Made by a program: the position numbers and the translations under genes. The notes beneath the pieces are model-generated. The model was not told the DNA's origin, ran no database searches, and saw only the letters and a list, made by a program, of their open reading frames with translations. 46,615 bases of DNA from Clostridia bacterium (GTDB taxonomy: Bacteria; Bacillota; Clostridia; Oscillospirales; Acutalibacteraceae): assembly GCA_017397655.1 (NCBI GenBank), contig JAFQIG010000046.1, positions 1-46,615 on the forward strand, written 5' to 3'. This document shows, piece by piece, positions 7,222 through 15,468 of this stretch. Every line of letters starts with the position of its first letter. Position 1 is the first letter of the stretch.

Positions 7222-8290
7222 GATACGGGAAACAAGGGTTATCTGTAATAATCCCGACAATCCCAAGAATGGGTATTTCGGTTGGCCGAGTGTCGAAAGA
7301 CTCAAAAACGGCAGACTTGCCATGGTGGCATCGGGCTTTCGTATGGCACACGTATGTCCGTTCGGAAAGGGTATAATCTGCTACAGCGAGAACGAGGGTA
7401 AAACGTGGACACGTCCCGCAGTAGTAATTGACACACCTCTTGATGACCGTGATTGCGGTATACTTGCCTTTGATGAAAGCTCAGTAATGATAACAAGCTT
7501 CAATAATAAAATAGAGACACAAAGAGGCTGGAACAGCGAAAGAAAGGATCCGTATATTGAAGGATATCTTGATACCGTGGATGCCGAAAAAGCAGAGGAA
7601 AGATTTTTAGGCTCCACGTTTGTAATAAGTGAAGATAACGGAGTGACCTTCGGACCCGTTAAAAGAATTCCGATCTCGTCGCCTCACGGACCGTGTCTCA
7701 ACGAAAACGGAGAAATTCTGTATGTCGGATGTCAGTTTTTCTGTAAGGACAGCGGTAACGAGGAGGATACTCTGGCGTTGTGCAAGGTAAACCGTGACGG
7801 CTCTTATGAACTGATGTCAACGATTGCGAACGTCGCATCAGAGCTTCTCAATTGCGAGCCTCATGCGATTGTTATGCCTGACGGAAAGATCATTGTTCAT
7901 ATCAGAGTACAGGGAAGATACGAGGATAAGAATTATTTCACAACATACCAGAGCGAATCGACAGACGGCGGAAAGAGCTTTTCTGAACCGCACAGAATAC
8001 TTGAGCTGACAGGCGGAGCACCTGCACATCTTCTGCTTCTTCGTGACGGAACACTCATTTCAACATACGGCTACAGAAATGCGCCCTACGGCATCAGAAT
8101 GATGTACAGCAAGGACGGCGGAGAAACGTGGAACACCAACAATGTTCTGTATGACGAAGGTCAGAGCGGCGATCTCGGCTATCCTGCATCCGTACAGCTC
8201 GATAACGGCGATATCCTTACCGTTTTTTATGAAAACATCGACGGTATTTCCGTTATCAAACAGATTATCTGGAATTTCATAGAAGAGTAA
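7211..8290 (+). CDS. Asp-box (BNR) six-bladed propeller protein, sialidase-like
   Basis: A 359-residue protein with four Asp-box motifs (S-x-D/E-x-G-x-T/S-W/F): SENEGKTW (59-66), SEDNGVTF (about 141), STDGGKSF (about 249) and SKDGGETW (about 300). These motifs turn the blades of sialidase-fold propellers. No signal peptide is present, so it is cytoplasmic. It overlaps the upstream glycosidase by 11 bases, which implies coupled translation and a shared substrate. True GH33 sialidases keep an Arg triad and a Tyr/Glu pair; I could not confirm that set here. It may be a sialidase, another exo-glycosidase acting on a sugar acid, or a binding protein. Confidence 0.75.
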   Translation: MKIEIRETRVICNNPDNPKNGYFGWPSVERLKNGRLAMVASGFRMAHVCPFGKGIICYSENEGKTWTRPAVVIDTPLDDRDCGILAFDESSVMITSFNNKIETQRGWNSERKDPYIEGYLDTVDAEKAEERFLGSTFVISEDNGVTFGPVKRIPISSPHGPCLNENGEILYVGCQFFCKDSGNEEDTLALCKVNRDGSYELMSTIANVASELLNCEPHAIVMPDGKIIVHIRVQGRYEDKNYFTTYQSESTDGGKSFSEPHRILELTGGAPAHLLLLRDGTLISTYGYRNAPYGIRMMYSKDGGETWNTNNVLYDEGQSGDLGYPASVQLDNGDILTVFYENIDGISVIKQIIWNFIEE

Positions 8291-8296
8291 TTTGTT

Positions 8297-8329
8297 CAGA
8301 GAGGTATCTTGAATATCTCTCTGATTTTT
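8297..8329 (+). terminator. Rho-independent terminator after the Asp-box gene
   Basis: CAGAGAG (8297-8303) pairs with CTCTCTG (8317-8323), with a TAT/ATA extension and a short loop, followed by TTTTT (8325-8329). Confidence 0.85.
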
Positions 8330-8363
8330 GTTGTACTTTACAATTTAGCAATTTAAATTGTTG

Positions 8364-8391
8364 TTGACATATTCGATAAAAAGGGTATAAT
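8364..8391 (+). promoter_or_regulatory. Strong promoter before the trxB-like gene
   Basis: Consensus TTGACA (8364-8369), 16 bases, consensus TATAAT (8386-8391). The downstream start at 8431 has only a weak ribosome binding site (GTGAAAG). Confidence 0.8.
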
Positions 8392-8430
8392 AGTATTTGT
8401 ATAACTTTAAAATGTGAAAGTGCAGTTATT

Positions 8431-9297
8431 ATGTATGATTTGATAATAATAGGCTGCGGTCCTGCGGGATTGTCAGCAGGTATATATGCCGTCAGAGCAG
8501 GTGTCAGAACTCTTGTTATAGGCAAGGATTCGGGCGCCTTGAGCAAGGCTGTCAGAATCGACAATTATTTTGGAACTGACGGTACAGTCAGCGGTGAAGA
8601 ATTGCTGAATAATGCTGAAAAACAATATTTGTCTCTCGGTGGCGAGATGCTGTCGGCACAGGTTGTTGCAATAGAGCCGATTGACGGTTTTCTGGTAAAG
8701 ACGGATGCAGGCGACTTTACTTCAAAAGCTGTTGTGCTTGCTGTCGGAAGAAAAAAGACCAAGCCGTTGATTCAAGGGGAAGAAGAGTTTATCGGCAGAG
8801 GTGTCAGCCGATGTGCAATTTGTGATGCGTTCTTTTTCAGAAACAAAAAGGTCGGCATTCTCGGTAACGGTGAATACGCAAAGAGCGAAGCTCAGCAGTT
8901 GTTACCGTTTACAAAAGATATTACGATTTTTACAAACGGTAAAGATCTTAAGTTTGATACAACACTTACAGTCAACACGCAGAAGCTGAGTTCTGTTGTC
9001 GGTGATACAAAGGTATCGGCTGTCGTGACGGCAGATGGTGAAAATATTCCGATTGACGGATTGTTTATTGCGGACGAAACACCGGGAGCTTTTGAATTTG
9101 CATTGAAGCTCGGTATCGGTACGCAGGACGGATATATAAGCGTTGACAGGGACGGAAAAACATCTTTTCCCGGTATTTATGCGGCAGGCGACTGCATAGG
9201 AGGCCTCAATCAGCTTTCCACGGCAGTCGGCGAGGGGGCTGTCTCGGGACAGCGTGCCGCTGAATATATAAAAAGGAATCAGGGGGAGAAAAAATGA
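8431..9297 (+). CDS. Thioredoxin-reductase-like FAD/NAD(P)H oxidoreductase
   Basis: A 288-residue member of the low-molecular-weight thioredoxin reductase family, slightly shorter than the usual 300-320. The FAD site GCGPAGLSAG lies at 8-17. The redox pair is CAIC (C128 and C131), in the expected RCAICDAFFF context. The NAD(P) site GNGEYA is at 145-150, and the C-terminal FAD signature is IYAAGDCIGG. The canonical NADP loop GGGxSA is altered here to GNGEYA, so coenzyme use may differ. The stop codon overlaps the start of an unknown membrane protein (ATGA), so the two are translated together. It could serve thioredoxin or a dedicated local redox partner. Confidence 0.85.
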   Translation: MYDLIIIGCGPAGLSAGIYAVRAGVRTLVIGKDSGALSKAVRIDNYFGTDGTVSGEELLNNAEKQYLSLGGEMLSAQVVAIEPIDGFLVKTDAGDFTSKAVVLAVGRKKTKPLIQGEEEFIGRGVSRCAICDAFFFRNKKVGILGNGEYAKSEAQQLLPFTKDITIFTNGKDLKFDTTLTVNTQKLSSVVGDTKVSAVVTADGENIPIDGLFIADETPGAFEFALKLGIGTQDGYISVDRDGKTSFPGIYAAGDCIGGLNQLSTAVGEGAVSGQRAAEYIKRNQGEKK

Positions 9298-10676
9298 CAG
9301 TAACCGAATTGTTGATTGCAGTACTCTTGACAGGTATAGCGGTTTCCTACGGTTGGGGAATGAGAGGTGCCATCATCGGCGGTGAAAAGGGAGCAATGCT
9401 TCCCGGTGCGCTTCTCGGCTTCTTTTTGGCAAAGCTTTCGGGAATTCCCGTTGTCGAGGACAATGCGTTTGTTTTTGCGGCAGCAGGGTGTCTCGGTATG
9501 GGTTACGGCGGATTTGAACCGTATGCCCAGACTATGGAAATGGTTCTTCATCACAATTCCGATATATGGAATCCCGGACGTGGTTACACGGGACTTATGC
9601 TTAAGGGTGCAAACTGGTTCGGTATCTGTGCAGGCGTGCTCGGTATCAGCTTTTCTGCTGTAACGGGTTCGGTCTATAAATGGTTTGAGATTGTGATTGT
9701 CTGTGCACTTATTCCGTTTGTACAGGCTCTCGGTATCCGCATTTTCAATAAGCCTTACGATAAAGATAATAATGTGTTCCCCAAGATTTATTATTCACGC
9801 AACAGCCGTGAAGAGTGGGGCGGCAATTTCCTGACACTTATGATGCTTCTTGCATTTACTGCAATAAAAGCTGATTGGTTTTCCTTCTTCTTTGCGCTTG
9901 TCGGTATTGCAGGCGGTGCAATCGGATGGGCGATTTCCATATGGCTTTATGACGTAACGGTTCATCCGACAAAGAACGGCAAATACATTTTGGGATATTT
10001 TCAAAAGAACCGTATGGTAGACAACTGGAAGATTATGGAGTTTGCGCTCGGCTTCTGCGGTGGTGTCAGTCTGGCTCTGTACTTCTTCCTTCGCATCAAT
10101 ACGGTCAGAAAGCTTGCTTTGCCGTTGGTTACGGAAGGACTCTGGAATCCTCTCGGTGATGCTCAGGAGCCTGTTGCGTGGGCAGCTTTCGCTCTTGCCG
10201 TGCTTATGATCGTACAGTATTTCTTTAAAAAGCTTGACGGCAACCGTATTATGGAGCTTGTGGAAAGAGCCGTTTATTTTGCGCTTATTCTGTGTCTTGT
10301 GTTGCTCGGAAGTCAGCAGATGTCACAGCTTGTTGTTTTTCTTCTTATTATCTGGGTTGTACTTGAAAAGAATATTTTCGACAGAGTTGACGGCAAATGT
10401 GTCGGTGCAAAGTTTATCAAGATTTTCTGTGCCGTAGTTGCAGTTCTGGCTCTGATCGGTGAATTACTTCTTGATAACGGATATTCAATGATGGCTATGC
10501 TGTCTATGTATACTTTCTTCTATATTTTCCTGGAGGCTTTATATGCAGTTACTCATCAGATTCATAACAAGGGCGAAAACAGTCTTTGGTCAAGATTAAA
10601 AGGCTATCTTTTAACATATGCGTGGTTCTGTATTCTTTCCGTAGTTATTCTTGTAACTGCTTATAAATTGTTCTGA
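9294..10676 (+). CDS. Polytopic membrane protein, unknown family, paralog A
   Basis: A 460-residue protein with about 13-14 hydrophobic segments and no signal peptide. A glycine-rich first loop contains WGMRGAIIGGEKGAMLPGA (near residues 22-40). A second conserved site, LKGANWFGI, comes next, then PKIYYSRNSREEWGG between membrane segments, then an NGKYILG and NWKIMEF block. All of these recur in the genes at 10693 and 37618. I do not recognise a named family; size and topology suit a secondary transporter, but no MFS, GPH, APC or SSS signature is visible. It overlaps the TrxB-like gene by 4 bases, and paralog B follows after 16 bases. Confidence 0.8.
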   Translation: MTVTELLIAVLLTGIAVSYGWGMRGAIIGGEKGAMLPGALLGFFLAKLSGIPVVEDNAFVFAAAGCLGMGYGGFEPYAQTMEMVLHHNSDIWNPGRGYTGLMLKGANWFGICAGVLGISFSAVTGSVYKWFEIVIVCALIPFVQALGIRIFNKPYDKDNNVFPKIYYSRNSREEWGGNFLTLMMLLAFTAIKADWFSFFFALVGIAGGAIGWAISIWLYDVTVHPTKNGKYILGYFQKNRMVDNWKIMEFALGFCGGVSLALYFFLRINTVRKLALPLVTEGLWNPLGDAQEPVAWAAFALAVLMIVQYFFKKLDGNRIMELVERAVYFALILCLVLLGSQQMSQLVVFLLIIWVVLEKNIFDRVDGKCVGAKFIKIFCAVVAVLALIGELLLDNGYSMMAMLSMYTFFYIFLEALYAVTHQIHNKGENSLWSRLKGYLLTYAWFCILSVVILVTAYKLF

Positions 10677-10692
10677 TATCGGAGGGGTTAAA

Positions 10693-12210
10693 ATGTCGGT
10701 AGGGATGATTATATTTACCGTTGTTCTTGCGACGGTAGCGGGCTCTTATACATGGGGTATGCGCGGAACCATTATCGGCGGCGAAAAGGGTGCGGTGCTT
10801 CCCGGTGCGGCACTCGGACTGATTTTTGCATTTGCCTGTAACTCTCTTCCGGTCAGTTCGCTGTTTATGATTCCGGCAGCGGTAGGCGGTTGCGCAATGT
10901 TCATCGGCGGAGCGCATACATACGGCGAAACGATCGGTATGTCATATGACGAGAATAAAAAAATCCGTTACAAGGGTCGTACGGGTCTCTTTATCAAAGG
11001 CGCAAACTGGTTTGGCATTTTCGGTGGTGTAATGGGTATTTGCTTCGCTGCAATGGCAGGCAGATTCAGGCTGTGGGAGATCGCGTTGTTTGTCCTTCTG
11101 TTTCCTGCAGTAAAGTGGCTCGGTGTTTTTGTGCTTAACTGGCCGCAAAAGCCTGCACAGAATAAGCTTCCGAAGATTTATTTTTCCAAGAAACGTTTTG
11201 AGATCTGGGGAGGAACGCTCTTCCTTTGCATTTACATTGCTGTTTTTGCCGCAATCAAGAGAGAGTGGTTTGCGGTCATTATGACGGTTGTCGGCTTTGT
11301 CAGCGGCGGTCTCGGTTTCTTTATCGGAAACCATTTTCAGACGGCTACGAAGGCTGAAAGAGAAGACGGAAAGTACATTCTCGGTGCGCTTCAGAGAAAA
11401 GGCTTTGTAGGCAGCTGGAAGTTTATGGAGTTTACGCTCGGTGCTCTCGGAGGCCTCGGTACATCTCTTTGCTTCTGTCTTTGCTATGACCGCTTTGTCA
11501 GCGTATATGTGAGCGAAATCGCGCTTCACGGCGGACCTGTTCCTCTTATGGGCGAAAAGACACATAATATTCTTACTTTTGTATGGATTCTGCTTCTTCT
11601 CTTTTACACGCTCAGATTTGCAATTCCCGAACCGAAGAACTACCGTCCCGAGGTCGAGGAAAAATACAGAAGCGGTGCAATCGCTCTTGATAAGTATGAA
11701 GATCTTATGGCGTACTCTTCGGACAAAAAGCCTTCACGTTTTGCAAAGGCTCTTTACGGAATGGAAGAGTATATTATCTGGCCTGTGTTCTGTTATGTGC
11801 CGATGTTCCTTTCTCTTTCGGGTAATATTCATGCGGCAGAGATCATCAGCTTCTTCCTTGTTTTCTGGCTTCTTGCCGATAAGATCATCTTTGACGGAAA
11901 GCACGGCGACGAAAAGGGCGCAATCGTACTGTGTGCGGTGCTCGCAATAACGACTCTTGCAAGCCTTGCTGTTCAGCTTTTCACAACATATAAGTTTACG
12001 GCATTCCAGACATTTATTATGTATTCGATTTCCTACGAGCTTGCAGAGATTTATCTTGCCTACAATCCTGCCAAGATGAGCGCTCTTATGAAAGAACACG
12101 GTTCCTTCGGTAAGGCGTTGCTTGCGACAAAGTCGGGACTTACGGTCAGGGGATTTTCTCTGCTTTGCGTAGCGACTATGATAATAATGGGTTATTTCTA
12201 TTTTACTTAA
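10693..12210 (+). CDS. Polytopic membrane protein, unknown family, paralog B
   Basis: A 505-residue paralog of the preceding gene. It keeps WGMRGTIIGGEKGAVLPGA near the N-terminus, IKGANWFGIFGG, PKIYFSKKRFEIWGG, DGKYILGAL and SWKFMEFTLG in the same order. It is about 45 residues longer, mostly from an extra charged cytoplasmic loop around EVEEKYRSGAIALDKYEDL and the following residues (about 318-350). The EENKKIRYKGR-type loop replaces the HHNSD loop of paralog A. A GGAGGGG ribosome binding site precedes the ATG. Tandem divergent copies suggest either a heterodimer or two substrate specificities. Function unknown. Confidence 0.8.
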   Translation: MSVGMIIFTVVLATVAGSYTWGMRGTIIGGEKGAVLPGAALGLIFAFACNSLPVSSLFMIPAAVGGCAMFIGGAHTYGETIGMSYDENKKIRYKGRTGLFIKGANWFGIFGGVMGICFAAMAGRFRLWEIALFVLLFPAVKWLGVFVLNWPQKPAQNKLPKIYFSKKRFEIWGGTLFLCIYIAVFAAIKREWFAVIMTVVGFVSGGLGFFIGNHFQTATKAEREDGKYILGALQRKGFVGSWKFMEFTLGALGGLGTSLCFCLCYDRFVSVYVSEIALHGGPVPLMGEKTHNILTFVWILLLLFYTLRFAIPEPKNYRPEVEEKYRSGAIALDKYEDLMAYSSDKKPSRFAKALYGMEEYIIWPVFCYVPMFLSLSGNIHAAEIISFFLVFWLLADKIIFDGKHGDEKGAIVLCAVLAITTLASLAVQLFTTYKFTAFQTFIMYSISYELAEIYLAYNPAKMSALMKEHGSFGKALLATKSGLTVRGFSLLCVATMIIMGYFYFT

Positions 12211-12228
12211 AAAGTTTTGGAGGTAATT

Positions 12229-12522
12229 ATGAGAAACGATGCATCGGACTTTAACAGCGACTTTTTGTACAAAGCGGTACTTGCACTGGAAAATATGGAT
12301 GAATGCAGAGCTTTTTTCAGTGATCTTTGCACGATTCCCGAACTTAAATCAATTACACAAAGACTTATTGTTGCAAAAATGCTCAGTGACAACTATGTTT
12401 ACAGTCAGATAGTCAAGGAAACGGGTGCCAGCACGGCAACAATCAGCAGAGTAAACCGTTCGCTTAACTTCGGCTGTAACGGTTATGAAAAGATTTTTGA
12501 GCGTATTAAGGAAGACGAATGA
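12229..12522 (+). CDS. YerC/TrpR-family helix-turn-helix regulator
   Basis: A 97-residue protein with the all-helical TrpR/YerC-YecD fold. A helical dimerisation half is followed by PELKSITQRLIVAKML and then the DNA-binding helix-turn-helix YSQIVKETGASTATISRVNRSLNFGCNGY. The ATG at 12229 is chosen because GGAGGT (12219-12224) lies inside the longer TTG-started frame. Its last codon overlaps the methyltransferase start (ATGA). YerC-type proteins lack the tryptophan pocket of TrpR, and their regulons are mostly unknown; here it may control the membrane-protein or glycan genes around it. Confidence 0.85.
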   Translation: MRNDASDFNSDFLYKAVLALENMDECRAFFSDLCTIPELKSITQRLIVAKMLSDNYVYSQIVKETGASTATISRVNRSLNFGCNGYEKIFERIKEDE

Positions 12523-13265
12523 GCGGTTACGGTATATTTTCTGATTTTTACGACAGCCTTACGCTTAATGTTGATTACGGCGCAATGTGGGATTTTTATC
12601 GATCACTTCTGACACAGAACGGCGTCAGCGACGGAATAGTGCTTGACCTTGCCTGCGGAACGGGAAGTCTTTCCTGTCTGATGGCAAAAAGCGGATATGA
12701 TGTTATTGCTGTTGACGGCAGCGTGGAAATGCTTTCAAAAGCACGTGAAAAGATGTGGGAAGAGGGCATAGACGGCATACTTTTTCTTTGTCAGGATATG
12801 CGTTCGATTGATCTTTACGGCACGGTAAAAGGGACGGTTTGCGCATTGGACAGCCTGAACCACCTTGACAGCATTGAAGACGTGGAAAAAGTGATCGAAA
12901 AGGTGTCACTCTTTACCGAACAGGGCGGCGTTTTTGCCTTTGACGTCAACACTGTCTATAAGCATAAAGAGGTTCTTTGTAACAATACTTTTGTTTACGA
13001 GACGGATGATGTCTACTGTGTATGGCAGAACGAGCTTCACGAGGACGGCTGTACGGTGAACATTGACCTTGATTTTTTTGAATATGCCGACGGTTTGTAC
13101 GAAAGAAGAGAAGAATCCTTCAGTGAAAAGGCGTACGAGCTTGATGCAATTCGCGGAATTTTAAATAAATATGACTTCGAGGTAAAGGGTGTGTTTGACG
13201 GGTTTTCGTTATCGCCCGTTACGCCGACAAGTCAGAGAGCAGTATTTACAGCGGTTAAAAAATAA
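12519..13265 (+). CDS. SAM-dependent class I methyltransferase
   Basis: A 248-residue protein. Motif I is VLDLACGTGSLSCLMA (about 42-57), the SAM-binding Gly-rich loop. It is followed by the acidic strand end VIAVDGS, then CQDMRSIDL, and motif IV-like CALDSLNHL. The C-terminal half carries the beta strands common to Methyltransf_25/UbiE-like enzymes of Firmicutes (EDGCTVNIDLDFFEY, then FDGFSLSPVTPTSQRAVF). Start by 4-base overlap with the yerC-like gene. Substrate unknown; position before a polysaccharide exporter would fit a glycan-modifying or small-molecule methylation, but nothing in the sequence proves it. Confidence 0.85.
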   Translation: MSGYGIFSDFYDSLTLNVDYGAMWDFYRSLLTQNGVSDGIVLDLACGTGSLSCLMAKSGYDVIAVDGSVEMLSKAREKMWEEGIDGILFLCQDMRSIDLYGTVKGTVCALDSLNHLDSIEDVEKVIEKVSLFTEQGGVFAFDVNTVYKHKEVLCNNTFVYETDDVYCVWQNELHEDGCTVNIDLDFFEYADGLYERREESFSEKAYELDAIRGILNKYDFEVKGVFDGFSLSPVTPTSQRAVFTAVKK

Positions 13266-13282
13266 GGAGGATTTAAAGCATT

Positions 13283-14149
13283 ATGGCAGACGGCACATCA
13301 AAGAGAATGCTTAAAACGGTAATCGAACCGAACGGAAAGAATTCTCAGTACTGGAAAGATATCTGGAGATACAGAGAGCTGGCTCTCAATCTGGCTAAAA
13401 GAGACATAACTGTAAGATATAAGCAGACGATAATCGGACTCGGATGGTCAGTTATCAATCCTGTTGTCAATATGTTCATTATGTCATTCATTTTCGGTAA
13501 TGTAGCAAACCTTGCGTCAGACGGTGATGCACCGTATTCGATTATGGTTTATGCAGGTATCATCCCGTGGACACTTTTTTCAAAAAACTTTACACTCGCT
13601 TCTTCGACATTTATTTCAAGTGCGGGACTTATGAAAAAAGTGTATTTTCCGCGAATAATCGCTCCGATAGGTGCATCGCTTGCTGCGCTGATTGACTCGG
13701 CGATATCGTATGCGGTTCTGCTTCTTATTATCCTTGTCAGTTATTTTTCCAGCGGATTTGTTCCGAGCTGGAGACTTCTTCTCGTTCCCGTATTCGCGCT
13801 TTTACCTATAGGACTCGGATTCTTTACAGGTCTGTTTTTGTCACCGTATAACATCAGATTCCGTGATCTGAAGCAGGTATTGCCGTTCCTTATCCAGATC
13901 GGTCAGTATGTAACTCCCGTTGCTTATTCGTTTACGGTAGCGGTAGAGGCTGTGCCTGATCAGTATCAGTTCCTCTATTCACTTAACCCCATTGCAGGCG
14001 TTATCAACGCCATTCGTTGGTGCATTATTCCTACAAACGCCTTCCATTGGCCGTCTTTTATTGCAGCAATTATCGTTACGCTCGTGTTCATTCCTCTCGG
14101 AATCAAAGCATTCCGCAAGGGTGAGCGTACGTTTGTTGACCTTGTTTAA
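13283..14149 (+). CDS. Polysaccharide ABC exporter, permease (Wzm/TagG type)
   Basis: A 288-residue ABC-2 permease. An amphipathic N-terminal segment with YWKDIWRYRELALNLAKRDITVRYKQ leads into the GLGWSVINPVVNMFIMSFIFG membrane segment, both characteristic of O-antigen and teichoic-acid exporters. Six membrane segments are visible, with the conserved FRDLKQVLPFLIQIGQYVTPVAY loop. It works with the ATPase encoded next to move a lipid-linked glycan across the membrane. AGGAGG precedes the ATG; 17 bases separate it from the methyltransferase gene. Confidence 0.9.
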   Translation: MADGTSKRMLKTVIEPNGKNSQYWKDIWRYRELALNLAKRDITVRYKQTIIGLGWSVINPVVNMFIMSFIFGNVANLASDGDAPYSIMVYAGIIPWTLFSKNFTLASSTFISSAGLMKKVYFPRIIAPIGASLAALIDSAISYAVLLLIILVSYFSSGFVPSWRLLLVPVFALLPIGLGFFTGLFLSPYNIRFRDLKQVLPFLIQIGQYVTPVAYSFTVAVEAVPDQYQFLYSLNPIAGVINAIRWCIIPTNAFHWPSFIAAIIVTLVFIPLGIKAFRKGERTFVDLV

Positions 14150-14168
14150 TCTGAAGGTAGGTGCAGCT

Positions 14169-15455
14169 ATGAACAAGAATGATGACAGACCCGTAGTTAT
14201 CAGCGTTAAAAACGTCGGTAAAAAATACATTATTAAAAATATAAAAAAATACCCGATTGACGGTACAAAGTTTGACAAGTTTAAGTTCCGTATAAATAAG
14301 TATTCAAAGAGCGACTTCTGGGCACTCAAGGATATTTCTTTTGAGGTCAGAGAGGGTGACAGGCTTGCTATCGTCGGCAGAAACGGTGCAGGTAAGTCAA
14401 CACTTCTCAAGCTTATTACGAGAATTACAGAACCTACAGAGGGTTCTATCGAATATTACGGTATTATCGCTGCAATGCTTGAGGTAGGCACGGGCTTTAA
14501 TCCCGAGCTTACGGGCAGAGAGAATGTTTACCTTAACGGTGCCATTCTCGGTATGAGCAAGGAGGACGTTGACAAGCGGTTTGACGGCATTGTTGAGTTC
14601 TCGGAGGTTGGACAGTTTATTGACACACCTGTCAAGAGATATTCAAGCGGTATGAAGGTTCGTCTTGCGTTTGCGGTAGCCTCCACTCTTGATCCCGATA
14701 TTCTGATTGTTGACGAGGTTTTGTCGGTAGGCGATATGAAGTTCAGAGAAAAATGCCTTAACCGTATGTCGGATATTGCAAAATCGGGAAAGACAATTCT
14801 TTGTGTCAGTCACGTTATGAATATTGTCAGAGGACTTTGTAACAGAGCAATCGTTCTTGACCACGGAAAAATGATTTATGACGGTGAAGTTGAAGAAGCG
14901 ATTGATATGTACAACGGTATACATAAGATCAACCGTCTTGATCACCGTGAGCTTTCGGGACTTCCGAGAACCGAGGGGTATTTCTGCGACAAGTTAGTTC
15001 TGCAGACCGTTGATATACTCGATAACCCCGAGTGTGTGTTCTATTGGAATGAGCCTATCCGCTTTACGTTCCGCACAAAGGCTCTTGTTGATATCAAGGA
15101 TATCAATCTTCGTGTCAGATTTGCAAGGAATAACGGTGCTCCCGCAGCGACTGCATTTGTTGAGATGAATGAAGCTTTCTCGGCAGGAGAAATGAGAGAT
15201 ATTACCATCTGTATCAACAAGCACAATCTGGCTCCCGGTGATTATCAGGTAAGCCTTACACTTACAAGAGGTTCGGTTTTTGACAACTTTGATAATATTG
15301 ATTCTATTGAGCCTGATGCATTTTCCGTTACGATTCTGAATGTCGGTACAGACAATAAAAAACAGATGGATGACGATGCATCCAGAATGTGGCTTGATTT
15401 CTGGGGCAGAAGCCGTATTATGGATGTTACTTCCGAATCCGCAACTGTAGAGTAA
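14169..15455 (+). CDS. Polysaccharide ABC exporter, ATPase with Wzt-like C-terminal domain
   Basis: A 428-residue protein. Walker A is GRNGAGKST (70-78), the ABC signature YSSGMKVRLAFA (about 159-170) and Walker B ILIVDEVLSVGD (about 178-189), with the switch His in CVSHV. The insertion before Walker A (residues 23-48) and the beta-rich C-terminal domain (about 270-425) resemble Wzt and TagH proteins that read the end of the exported glycan. I chose the ATG at 14169, with AAGGTAGGTG upstream, and rejected a 59-residue extension that lies inside the permease gene. Partner of the permease at 13283. Confidence 0.9.
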   Translation: MNKNDDRPVVISVKNVGKKYIIKNIKKYPIDGTKFDKFKFRINKYSKSDFWALKDISFEVREGDRLAIVGRNGAGKSTLLKLITRITEPTEGSIEYYGIIAAMLEVGTGFNPELTGRENVYLNGAILGMSKEDVDKRFDGIVEFSEVGQFIDTPVKRYSSGMKVRLAFAVASTLDPDILIVDEVLSVGDMKFREKCLNRMSDIAKSGKTILCVSHVMNIVRGLCNRAIVLDHGKMIYDGEVEEAIDMYNGIHKINRLDHRELSGLPRTEGYFCDKLVLQTVDILDNPECVFYWNEPIRFTFRTKALVDIKDINLRVRFARNNGAPAATAFVEMNEAFSAGEMRDITICINKHNLAPGDYQVSLTLTRGSVFDNFDNIDSIEPDAFSVTILNVGTDNKKQMDDDASRMWLDFWGRSRIMDVTSESATVE

Positions 15456-15468
15456 AGGACAAAAGCTT

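Noticed and set aside
10942-11565. 207-residue minus-strand ORF inside membrane paralog B
   Set aside because: Lys/Arg/Thr-rich low-complexity translation opposite a well-supported gene; a shadow frame.
13992-14168. 59-residue extension of the Wzt-like ATPase into the permease gene
   Set aside because: The extension is the permease gene read in another frame; the ATG at 14169 has a proper site.
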